Source: JAZDGX01 sp964482205 (lineage in GTDB: Bacteria > Eisenbacteria > RBG-16-71-46 > CAIMUX01 > WJJG01). Taken from it: 64,000 bases of DNA. Below, piece by piece: positions 17,506 through 25,006 of this stretch (position 1 is its first letter; each line of letters starts with the position of its first letter). Under the pieces are notes generated by a model. It saw nothing but the letters and a program-made list of their open reading frames with translations. It had not been told where the DNA came from and made no database searches. The DNA lies in the NCBI GenBank assembly GCA_964482205.1, contig CAYZWI010000011.1:75349-139348 (forward strand). The letters are read 5' to 3'. A program made the position numbers and the translations under genes.

Positions 17506-18972
17506 TCAGCTCAAGTTGTAGTTGGGCGCTTCCTTGGTGATCGTGACATCGTGCGGGTGGCTCTCCTGCAATCCCGCCGCCGTGATCCGGATGAAGCGCG
17601 CCTCGCGGCGCAGCTCGTCGATGGTGCCGACGCCGCAATAGCCCATTCCCGCGCGCACGCCTCCCACCAACTGATAGACCACATCGTTGACGCGGCCGCG
17701 ATACGGCACCCGGCCCTCGATGCCTTCGGCCACGAGCTTGTGGCTCTCGGTCACATCGCGCTGGAAATAGCGCTCGCGGGCGCCTTCGCCGCGCATCGCG
17801 CCGATCGAGCCCATCCCCCGATACGATTTGTAGCTCCGGCCTTGATAGATGATCGTCTCCCCCGGGCTCTCTTCCGTGCCCGCGAGCAGGTTGCCGACCA
17901 TGACCGCGCTCGCGCCCGCGCCGAGCGCCTTCACGATGTCGCCTGAATACTTGATCCCGCCGTCGGCCACGATCCGCAGGCCATGCTTCTCCGCTTCCCG
18001 CGCGCAATCGAGGATCGCGGTCACCTGCGGCACGCCGACGCCCGCGACTACGCGCGTGGTGCAGATTGCGCCCGGGCCCATGCCCACTTTCACCACGTTC
18101 GCGCCCGCTTCGATGAGATCCTTCGTCCCCTCGGCGGTGGCGACATTGCCCGCCATCACCGGCATCTTGGGAAAGCGCGCGCGCAGCGCCTTCAAGGTCT
18201 CGATGATTCCGCGCGTGTGACCGTGCGCGCTGTCGATCACGAGGAGGTCGACCCCGCGCTCGACCAGCAATTCCGCGCGCCGCATGCCCGCCTCGCCTAC
18301 GCCGACCGCGGCTCCCACGAGCAGCCGCCCCAGCGGATCCTTCGCCGACTGCGGGAAAGCGATCCGCTTCATGATGTCCTTCACGGTGATCAATCCGTGC
18401 AGCCGGAAGTGGGCGTCGACCACGGGCAGCTTCTCGATGCGATGCTCGTGCAGCAGGCGCTTGGCCTCCTCCAGGCTCGTCCCCACCGGGGCGGTGACCA
18501 GCCCTTCACGCGTCATCACATCGCGAATGAGCACCGTGCGATCCTCGATGAAGCGCAGATCGCGATTGGTGAGGATGCCGACCAGCTTGCCCTCTTCCGT
18601 GATCGGCACTCCCGATATGCGGTACTTCTCCATCACCTCGAGGGCGCGACCTACCGGCAAATCGGGAGGCAGAGTGATCGGATCGGTGATCATCCCGCTT
18701 TCGGAGCGCTTCACCTTGTCGACCTCGGCCGCCTGCTCTTCGGGATTCAGGTTGCGATGAATGACGCCGATCCCGCCCTGTCGAGCGAGCGCGATCGCGA
18801 GACGCGATTCGGTGACGGTGTCCATGGCGGCCGAGAGCAGCGGGATGTTGAGCTTCAAGCCTGGGCAGAGATCGATCGCGGTGTCCACCTGGTCGGGAAG
18901 CACTTCCGAGCGGCGCGGCACGAGCAGGACGTCGTCGAAGGTGAGGCCTTCCCTGGCGAAGATCGGGTCCAT
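17506..18972 (-). CDS. guaB: Inosine-5'-monophosphate dehydrogenase
   Basis: NAD-dependent oxidation of IMP to XMP, the committed step of guanine nucleotide synthesis. All family landmarks are present: an N-terminal TFDDVLLVPRRSE, paired CBS domains (about 95-215), the flexible-loop catalytic Cys in GPGAICTTRVVAG, the IMP-binding DGGIKYSGDI, a GSIGAMRG-type loop and the EGRVPYRG flap. At 488 aa it is full length. GGGAGGATCC precedes the ATG. It stands alone between the sulfatase-fold gene and a small barrel gene. Confidence 0.98.
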   Translation of the reverse strand: MDPIFAREGLTFDDVLLVPRRSEVLPDQVDTAIDLCPGLKLNIPLLSAAMDTVTESRLAIALARQGGIGVIHRNLNPEEQAAEVDKVKRSESGMITDPITLPPDLPVGRALEVMEKYRISGVPITEEGKLVGILTNRDLRFIEDRTVLIRDVMTREGLVTAPVGTSLEEAKRLLHEHRIEKLPVVDAHFRLHGLITVKDIMKRIAFPQSAKDPLGRLLVGAAVGVGEAGMRRAELLVERGVDLLVIDSAHGHTRGIIETLKALRARFPKMPVMAGNVATAEGTKDLIEAGANVVKVGMGPGAICTTRVVAGVGVPQVTAILDCAREAEKHGLRIVADGGIKYSGDIVKALGAGASAVMVGNLLAGTEESPGETIIYQGRSYKSYRGMGSIGAMRGEGARERYFQRDVTESHKLVAEGIEGRVPYRGRVNDVVYQLVGGVRAGMGYCGVGTIDELRREARFIRITAAGLQESHPHDVTITKEAPNYNLS

Positions 18973-19181
18973 CGGATCCTCCCTGCGATTCCCTCACCGG
19001 CCGCATGCACGGACGCCTCGGCGCACGCGCGCCCGCCGTCGCATGGCCGGTGCGGTCGCATGCGCCGCGCGGGCCGATGAGCATCGCGCTCCCTGCATCC
19101 GCCGGCTGCGAAATCGGCCTCGTACGACAAGGGGCCGACGAGATGGCCGCGTCGACCCCTGAAAAGCGCGGCCTGCGAAGC

Positions 19182-19844
19182 CTATTCTCCGCTCGGCTCC
19201 CAGATGAGTCCCTGATACGGCGAGAAGTAATAGTTCAGACCCATGCGCAGCTCGACGAAGACATCGTCTCCGCCGAACGCGGTCGGATAGCGGTCTTCGA
19301 TCGGCCCCGTCGAGAGGATGTAATGCGCATTGACATGAATGGTCGATGTCACATGGGTACTCACATGGAATTCGCCGGTTCCTCCCAGATAGACGCCCGG
19401 CGAAGTCGCCTGCAGGCGCTCGCTCGTCTGCGGATCGCGCAGGAAGTGCCCGCCCTGGCGAAAGCCCCAGATGTACATGCCCGCTCCGGCGGCGAGAGAG
19501 GTCGTGATCGAGGAGAGGTTGCCCAGGCGCCGCTCGACCCCGAGCGTCAATGGGATGACAACCAGGGTGGCGTCGCCGGTATTGGCATAGCCGTTCCATC
19601 CATAGCCCGCTTCCACGGTTCCCAGCCAGTCCGTGTTGAAGCGATAGCGGAAGACGGCCTTTCCGATCGGGCGAATCTGGGCGGCGTTGCCGTTGTACTT
19701 GGCCGCATCGGAATCGGCGACCCAGCGCATCAGGCCGCCGCCGGCTCCGAAGCTCGCCAGACCATTCAACTCGGTGCCGATTCCGGCGTGGCAAACGGCG
19801 GGAATCAGCAGGAGCGCGAGGCCCAGCAGACAAATGCCTTTCAT
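19182..19844 (-). CDS. Small outer-membrane beta-barrel protein
   Basis: A 220-residue protein with a clear signal peptide (MKGICLLGLALLLIPAVCHA) and alternating amphipathic strands typical of an eight-stranded OmpA/OmpW-size barrel. Phrases such as GTVEAGYGWNGYANTG, VEFELRM-like strands and a C-terminal aromatic region near GLNYYFSPYQG support this. No enzymatic motif is seen. Its substrate or partner is unknown. It has the best promoter of the window (consensus -35 TTGACA), so it may be strongly expressed, as porin-like proteins often are. Confidence 0.8.
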   Translation of the reverse strand: MKGICLLGLALLLIPAVCHAGIGTELNGLASFGAGGGLMRWVADSDAAKYNGNAAQIRPIGKAVFRYRFNTDWLGTVEAGYGWNGYANTGDATLVVIPLTLGVERRLGNLSSITTSLAAGAGMYIWGFRQGGHFLRDPQTSERLQATSPGVYLGGTGEFHVSTHVTSTIHVNAHYILSTGPIEDRYPTAFGGDDVFVELRMGLNYYFSPYQGLIWEPSGE

Positions 19845-19963
19845 CGTGGTTCCTCTCCGGACGTCGGCCTGCTTCGCGCCGCTTCATGCAATCGATGCGC
19901 CGGCCGCAGACCGGCGTTGCGCCGGTGACCCGAAACGGCGGACCGCAGGCATTGGATCGCGAG

Positions 19964-19992
19964 ACTATATCGACCGGCCCGCATGGTGTCAA
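19964..19992 (-). promoter_or_regulatory. Consensus-like promoter of the small barrel gene
   Basis: On the minus strand TTGACA (19992-19987), a 17-base spacer and TATAGT (19969-19964) lie about 120 bases upstream of the start codon. This is a near-perfect sigma70 match in a GC-rich context. Confidence 0.8.
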
Positions 19993-20205
19993 GGCGGGCT
20001 CGCCTGCCCAAGTCTAGCTGGATTCGGGGGTTCGGCACGCCGCGCTGCATGCCTCCATCGGAGGATGCGAGGCCGATGTTCAACGCGTCTTGGCTTGCGA
20101 ATCAGCGGCACGCGGGAACGAAGACACGCGCTCGATGGAAGGATCTCTCGCTCAGCGCTTCCCAGCCGCATCTCACATCGGCAACGCGGCGCGCGCAAAA
20201 AGAGG

Positions 20206-20235
20206 TTGCCGCGACGCCGATCGGATCGCTAGTCT
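20206..20235 (+). promoter_or_regulatory. Predicted promoter of tRNA-Met
   Basis: TTGCCG (20206-20211), 18 bases, TAGTCT (20230-20235). The predicted transcript start falls a few bases before the mature tRNA 5' end at 20249. Confidence 0.6.
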
Positions 20236-20248
20236 CCTCTCGACCGAG

Positions 20249-20321
20249 GGCGGCGTAGCTCAGTTGGTAGAGCAGCGGAATCATAATCCGCGTGTCCGGG
20301 GTTCGAGTCCCTGCGCCGCCA
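20249..20321 (+). tRNA. tRNA-Met (CAT), elongator type
   Basis: A 73-nt cloverleaf. The acceptor stem GGCGGCG (20249-20255) pairs with CGCCGCC (20314-20320), and the discriminator is A. The D-arm GCTCAGTTGGTAGAGC is standard. The anticodon stem GCGGA/TCCGC encloses loop ATCATAA with anticodon CAT. The T-arm is GGGGTTCGAGTCCC-like. The anticodon stem lacks the three G-C pairs of initiator tRNAs and the acceptor stem is fully paired, so this is an elongator (or possibly the lysidine-modified Ile isoacceptor). No CCA is encoded. It converges on recJ 19 bases away. Confidence 0.96.
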
Positions 20322-20340
20322 AGCGCCCTCTTCTCGACGC

Positions 20341-22062
20341 CTACTTGGTTCGCACCTCTTGAGCCGGCTGCTGATCGTCTGCGTGCTCAAAAAGCGCTTG
20401 CCCCGCATCCACCACCACCGCCTGCGGACACGCCTGGTAATCGCTCCAGCCCAGCGTGCAGACGAGGTCCACTCGATCGCCCGCTTTCCATTCGCACGCG
20501 CTTCCGCCTTGCCAGCGAACCGCCGAGAGCCCGCTCGCGAGGGCGATCTCGAGATGCGGTCCGCGCGGCGCTTTCCCGAACACGCGCACACCGGTGATCG
20601 TCTGATCGCGCAGCGCGAACCGGGGCATCGGGTTTCCCATGCCATGCGGTTCCCAGCGTTCGAGCGCATCGAGCAATTCCGGGCTGATCAGGGCGGGTTC
20701 GATCTCCATGTCCGCGCGCTCGATGAAGGCCGCATCCTGCGCGCGCACATCGACCGCGGAAGCTTCCAGCCGCTCGCGGAACCGGTCCAACTTCGCAAGC
20801 GGGACCGTGAGTCCCGCGGCCATCGCATGCCCGCCCCAGCGATCGAGAAGCCCCGAGCATTGGCTCAAGGCGGCGTGCAAATCGAATCCGGGAATCGACC
20901 GCGCCGATCCCGTCGCCACTCCTTCGTTCGGAAAAATCTGCAGCACCGCGGCGGGGCGCCCCACTTCGCGAACCACATGCTGCGCGAGAATGCCGTTGAT
21001 CCCGAGCGGGTACACTTCGTCCGCGAGCACGATGGTTGCGCGCTCAGGCATGGCCGCCACGCGCTCCAGCATCGCCGCGGAGATTTCCTCGACCTGTTGC
21101 TGCCGCTGGCGATTGAGAAGATCGAGCTCCCGCGCGAGCGCGTCGATCTCCTCCGGTTTCTCCGCCAACAGCAGCGACAGCGCCGTTTGGGCATCGCCGA
21201 CGCGCCCCGCCGCGTTCAAGCGCGGAGCGATTTGAAAGCCGATGTGGGCGGCTTTGAGCGGGCGGCCGCCCAGGCCCGCGATCGCGCGCAGACTTTGCAG
21301 CGGAAGGCATCGCCCGCGAGAAAGCGTCGCCAGACCTTGGCGCACGAGCGGGCGGTTGCCGCCCACGAGAGGCATCATGTCGGCCACGGTCCCCACCGCC
21401 GCGAGCGCCAGGAATTCGCCATCGATGGGCAAGGATCGCTTCAGCGAAGGCTCGAGCGCGCGGCGCAAGCGCGAGAGAAAGAGCAGCACGAGGCCGGCGG
21501 TCGCAAAATCCTTGAAGGGCGAGGGGCACGCGGGGTGCTTGGGATTGACGAGCACGGTGGCGGGAGCGAGCCGCGCGAGATCGTCGATCGCATGATGATC
21601 GATGACGACGACATCGGCGCCCTGGCGGCGCGCCATCGTGACGGGCTCGACGTCGAAAGAGCCGCAGTCGAGCACCACGAAGAGGCGGGCATCGGGGTTT
21701 CCGCGCACCGCCTCCACCGGCATCCCGTAGCCTTCGGCCCGATTCGCGGGCGTCGCGGCCACGAAGTCGCGGATCCCCACCTGCTTCAGGAACAGCGCCA
21801 CCTGCGCGAGCGAGGTCAGCCCGTCGCAATCGTAGTCTCCGGTGAGCACGATCTTGCTGCCCTTGAGGATGTGATCGGCGACGAGACGGGCCGCTTCGTC
21901 CAGATTGCGGATCGCGAGCGCATCGCTTTCGAGGACTTCGAGGCCGGCTTCCAGCCCTTCGGCGGTGAAGCCTCGCTCGGCGAGCAGGATCTCGATGACT
22001 TCGCGCGGAGAGGCGGGCTTGCGCGGAGAACGGATTCTCCAGCGGACCGGACGCTTTTGCAT
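20341..22062 (-). CDS. recJ: Single-stranded-DNA-specific exonuclease RecJ
   Basis: 5'-3' exonuclease of the DHH family used in recombination and mismatch repair. Motifs in order: GDYDCDGLTS (motif I), FVVLDCGSF, VVVIDHHAIDD (the DHH motif), and the DHHA1 GGHAMAAG loop, followed by a C-terminal OB-type domain (about 460-573). Length 573 aa is normal. The ATG at 22062 follows AGAGGGG. The same frame stays open for another 3 kb upstream, antisense to the DUF3857 genes, but that extension has no ribosome site and no RecJ features, so it is a GC-rich artefact. Confidence 0.96.
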   Translation of the reverse strand: MQKRPVRWRIRSPRKPASPREVIEILLAERGFTAEGLEAGLEVLESDALAIRNLDEAARLVADHILKGSKIVLTGDYDCDGLTSLAQVALFLKQVGIRDFVAATPANRAEGYGMPVEAVRGNPDARLFVVLDCGSFDVEPVTMARRQGADVVVIDHHAIDDLARLAPATVLVNPKHPACPSPFKDFATAGLVLLFLSRLRRALEPSLKRSLPIDGEFLALAAVGTVADMMPLVGGNRPLVRQGLATLSRGRCLPLQSLRAIAGLGGRPLKAAHIGFQIAPRLNAAGRVGDAQTALSLLLAEKPEEIDALARELDLLNRQRQQQVEEISAAMLERVAAMPERATIVLADEVYPLGINGILAQHVVREVGRPAAVLQIFPNEGVATGSARSIPGFDLHAALSQCSGLLDRWGGHAMAAGLTVPLAKLDRFRERLEASAVDVRAQDAAFIERADMEIEPALISPELLDALERWEPHGMGNPMPRFALRDQTITGVRVFGKAPRGPHLEIALASGLSAVRWQGGSACEWKAGDRVDLVCTLGWSDYQACPQAVVVDAGQALFEHADDQQPAQEVRTK

Positions 22063-22116
22063 GAGCCCCTCTCGGCTGGTTGTGCGCGGCGCAGGCGACG
22101 GAAGAGCCGTCCCTAT

Positions 22117-22145
22117 CCTGTAGCCTGTCGCGGGCCTTGAGTCAA
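22117..22145 (-). promoter_or_regulatory. Predicted promoter of recJ
   Basis: Minus strand: TTGACT (22145-22140), 17 bases, TACAGG (22122-22117), about 55 bases before the recJ ATG. Confidence 0.45.
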
Positions 22146-22220
22146 TCCCCGCCATTCGGATCGCCTTGCCGCAGTGGGGGCAGGAACTTGATCTTCGCCG
22201 ATCTGCCCGCCGCATTTTTC

Positions 22221-22226
22221 TATAGA
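22221..22226 (+). promoter_or_regulatory. Probable -10 box of the DUF2058 operon
   Basis: TATAGA stands about 50 bases before the ATG at 22279. No good -35 hexamer is seen at the right distance. The position makes the alternative GTG start at 22234 unlikely, because transcription would begin at about that base. Confidence 0.4.
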
Positions 22227-22278
22227 GGAAGGCGTGCGAAAAGGGGATCCTGCTCCGGACCCAGGAGGAGTCATCGAG

Positions 22279-22779
22279 ATGGGTGACGACATCCGCAAGG
22301 CCTTGAAGAAGGCGGGCCTCGCCTCGGAGAAGGACCTGCGCCGCGCGCGCCACGAAGAGCGCGTCCGGCGGACAGAGATGGGCGCAGAAGGCCTGGCCGA
22401 AGAGCAGCAACGCCGGGAGCAGGAGCGTCTGGCCGAGGAAGCGCGCAAGCGACAGGCCGACCGCGACCGCGAGCGGGCGATGCAAACCAGGCGGGAAGAA
22501 GAAACGCGGCTGGGTAAGCTCGCCGGTCTTCTCCAGGAGGCCGATGTTCTCGGCCGCGAAGGAGGTCCGCGCCGCTTCTTCATCGAGCTTCCCGACGGCG
22601 CGATCGTCTTCGTCGATGTCTCGGAATCGCTGGCCCGCAGGCTGATTCAAGGCGATGCGGCCATCATTCACGCGGCCGGCGTGCTGCCCAAGGAATTCAG
22701 CGTCGTCTCCGGAAAGGCGGCGAAGGAAATCGAACAACTCGACCGCGCCCGCGTGCTCTTCTGGAATGCGCGTCGATAG
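22279..22779 (+). CDS. DUF2058 (YaiL-type) protein
   Basis: A 166-residue soluble protein. The N-terminal half is a charged coiled coil (DIRKALKKAGLASEKDLRRA, then Arg/Glu-rich to about 85); the C-terminal half carries the DUF2058 core (about 95-155, FVDVSESLARRLIQGDAAII). Family function is unknown; members are often described as nucleoprotein or polysome-associated. GGAGGAG lies nine bases before ATG 22279. It is followed 15 bases later by a transglutaminase-type secreted protein, so the genes may be co-transcribed, although no functional link is obvious. Confidence 0.85.
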   Translation: MGDDIRKALKKAGLASEKDLRRARHEERVRRTEMGAEGLAEEQQRREQERLAEEARKRQADRDRERAMQTRREEETRLGKLAGLLQEADVLGREGGPRRFFIELPDGAIVFVDVSESLARRLIQGDAAIIHAAGVLPKEFSVVSGKAAKEIEQLDRARVLFWNARR

Positions 22780-22794
22780 AGGAGTCTTCGAGCG

Positions 22795-24912
22795 ATGTTG
22801 ATCAAGAACGCATTCGTCTCCGGCTCGGGTGATGGCCCTGCTTTCGTCCTCCCGCCGTTCGCGCTCCGGCTGGTCGTCTCGCTCGTCGCGCTCGTCGCGT
22901 TGGGAATGCTTGCCCAGCCCGCGGGAAGCAGCTTCGCTCTCACCGGCACCAGCGCCGCGCAGGACCGCGCCCCCGGCCTCTCCTCCGCTCCCTTCACGAT
23001 CCTGGAAACGAGCACGACTCCGGATGCCGTCCGCGCGCTCATCGACGCGGCGGGCAACGAGCGAACGCAGCCGGACGCGCAATCGATCGTCGTCTTCGAC
23101 AGCACCGATGTGATCGTCGAGGACTCGGGCCTCTCCCATCGTCGCAGCCACGTGCTGTGCAAGATCCTGACCGCCGATGCGGCGCGCGATTTCTCGTCGC
23201 TGCGCTTCGACTTCGATCCGGCCTCGAACCGGGTCGACATCGACTGCGTGCGCATCCATCGCGCGGACGGGCGCTATGTGGCGATCGATCCCTCGGCCGC
23301 GCGCGATGTGCCCGCCCCCGCGCACATGATCTACTGGGGCGCGCGCATGAAATTGCTCGCCATTCCGCGGCTCGAGCCCGGCGACGCGATCGAGATGTCT
23401 TCGACCAAGATGGGCTTCCAGATCGCCTACCTCACCGAAGTCGATGAAGATCTCGAGCGCTACATTCCCCCGATGCGCGGGCATTTCTACGATGTGGTCC
23501 TCTTCGGCGGTTCCGATCCGATCGCCTGCATGCACTACCGTCTCACCGTGCCGCGCGAGAAGGTCGTGCAGTACAGCACCTACAACGGCGACCTCTCCTC
23601 TTCGCTCTCGATGACCGATAGCACGCTCACCTATTCCTGGTGGGTGACCGATCGTCCGGCGTCCGTGAGCGAGCCGAACGAGCCCGACGCGAGCGACTTC
23701 ATCCCCAAGGTCGTGCTCGCCACCGTTCCCGACTGGCCCGAGAAATCGCGCTGGTTCTTCGAAGTGAACGATCCGGTCTTCGCCTGGAACGACGAGATCG
23801 CCGAGAAAGTCGAGGAGTTGACCGCGGGCTGCCGCACCGACGAAGACCGCATGGCCGCGCTGCTTCATTGGGTGGCCGACAACATCCGCTACTCGGGGCT
23901 CAGCATGGGCGAAGGCGAAGGCTACACGCTTCATCCCGGCATCATGACCTGGGAAGAGCGCTGCGGCGTCTGCAAGGACATCGCCGGCATGCTGGTCACG
24001 ATGCTGCGCGCGGCGGGCTACACGACCTATCCGGTGATGACGATGGCGGGCGCGCGGGTGGAACGCGTTCCGGCCGATCAGTTCAACCATTGCGTGGTCG
24101 CGGTGCGAAAAGAGGACGGCTCGTATGTGATGCTCGATCCCACCTGGGCGCCGCAATCGCTCGACATCTGGTCGCGCGCCGAGGGCGAGCAGAACTATGT
24201 CATCGGTTCGCCCGAAGGCGAGGACCTGACGGCCATTCGCACCTTCGCGCCCGAGGAGAGCCGCCTCTCCGTTAAGCTCGCGACACGCCTGGATGCCGCG
24301 GGCAATCTGACCGGCGCAATCACGATGGAGGGCAACGGCAGCGCCGATTCGCGCCTGCGCCGCGTGGTGAATGGAATCGATCGCGCGGACTGGAATACCT
24401 TCGCCGGGGAGTTGCTCGCCTCCATTTCGCCCGGCGTTCAAATCACCGCGGCGCGCATCGGCGAGATCCTCGATTACGGCCGGCCGATGCGCTATCAATT
24501 CGACTTCGTCGCGCCCGGCTACGCGGCGGTCACCGATTCCTCCGTCGATCTGGCACTGCCCTCCGCGCGCTTCCTGAAGGGCGGGCAGCGCTTCGCGCGG
24601 ATCGTGGATGTGCCCGAGGTGAAGGAACGCAAACACCCCGCGCTCTTCTGGTCGGCCGTGCAGACGGACATCGAGGAGACGCTCGAGCTGCCGGGCGGTT
24701 ACCGCTTCGCGAACCTTCCGCCCGCGCAGGAAATCGACCGCTTGCCCGCGTCCTATGAGGCGAGTGTGAGCGCGAGCGCATCGCAGCTGCGCGCGTCGCA
24801 AAGCCTCATCCTCAAGAAGCGCACGCTGCCCGCGGAAGAATGGGCGGCGTTGGCCGAAGTCGCCGACTCGCTGCACAGCTTCGCGGGTGCGCGACTGCAC
24901 GGCGAGCGATGA
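22795..24912 (+). CDS. DUF3857 / transglutaminase-like secreted protein
   Basis: Exported protein with an N-terminal hydrophobic segment (about 22-45), a DUF3857 beta domain (about 75-300) and a transglutaminase/protease-like core. The catalytic triad is intact: Cys393 in CGVCKDIAGML, His432 in FNHCVVAV and Asp448 in MLDPTW. A DUF3858-type C-terminal beta domain (about 520-640) follows. Such proteins are widespread in Bacteroidetes-like and related genomes and presumably cross-link or cleave surface proteins; the substrate is unknown. It is in tandem with the paralogue at 25007, whose core has lost the Cys. Confidence 0.9.
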   Translation: MLIKNAFVSGSGDGPAFVLPPFALRLVVSLVALVALGMLAQPAGSSFALTGTSAAQDRAPGLSSAPFTILETSTTPDAVRALIDAAGNERTQPDAQSIVVFDSTDVIVEDSGLSHRRSHVLCKILTADAARDFSSLRFDFDPASNRVDIDCVRIHRADGRYVAIDPSAARDVPAPAHMIYWGARMKLLAIPRLEPGDAIEMSSTKMGFQIAYLTEVDEDLERYIPPMRGHFYDVVLFGGSDPIACMHYRLTVPREKVVQYSTYNGDLSSSLSMTDSTLTYSWWVTDRPASVSEPNEPDASDFIPKVVLATVPDWPEKSRWFFEVNDPVFAWNDEIAEKVEELTAGCRTDEDRMAALLHWVADNIRYSGLSMGEGEGYTLHPGIMTWEERCGVCKDIAGMLVTMLRAAGYTTYPVMTMAGARVERVPADQFNHCVVAVRKEDGSYVMLDPTWAPQSLDIWSRAEGEQNYVIGSPEGEDLTAIRTFAPEESRLSVKLATRLDAAGNLTGAITMEGNGSADSRLRRVVNGIDRADWNTFAGELLASISPGVQITAARIGEILDYGRPMRYQFDFVAPGYAAVTDSSVDLALPSARFLKGGQRFARIVDVPEVKERKHPALFWSAVQTDIEETLELPGGYRFANLPPAQEIDRLPASYEASVSASASQLRASQSLILKKRTLPAEEWAALAEVADSLHSFAGARLHGER

Positions 24913-24992
24913 GCGACTGCCATCAAGTGAAGCGACCGGCCAACCAGCGAGGAGCGACTGCCAGGAAGCGAGAAGCGATCGCCACAAAGGGA
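24911..24992 (+). repeat. About 20-bp degenerate tandem array between paralogues
   Basis: Four imperfect units beginning near 24911, 24931, 24952 and 24973 share AGCGACnGCC followed by CAnnAAGCGA-like bases. The array begins at the stop codon of the upstream gene and ends just before the next ribosome site. Confidence 0.65.
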
Positions 24993-25006
24993 GGAGCCGC
25001 ACAGGA

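Larger units (their letters stand above)
19845..20248. other. Intergenic region between barrel gene and tRNA-Met
   Basis: About 400 bases with no supported gene. It contains the consensus promoter reading left (19964-19992) and the tRNA promoter reading right (20206-20235). The stretch 20000-20190 shows nothing I can name. Confidence 0.6.
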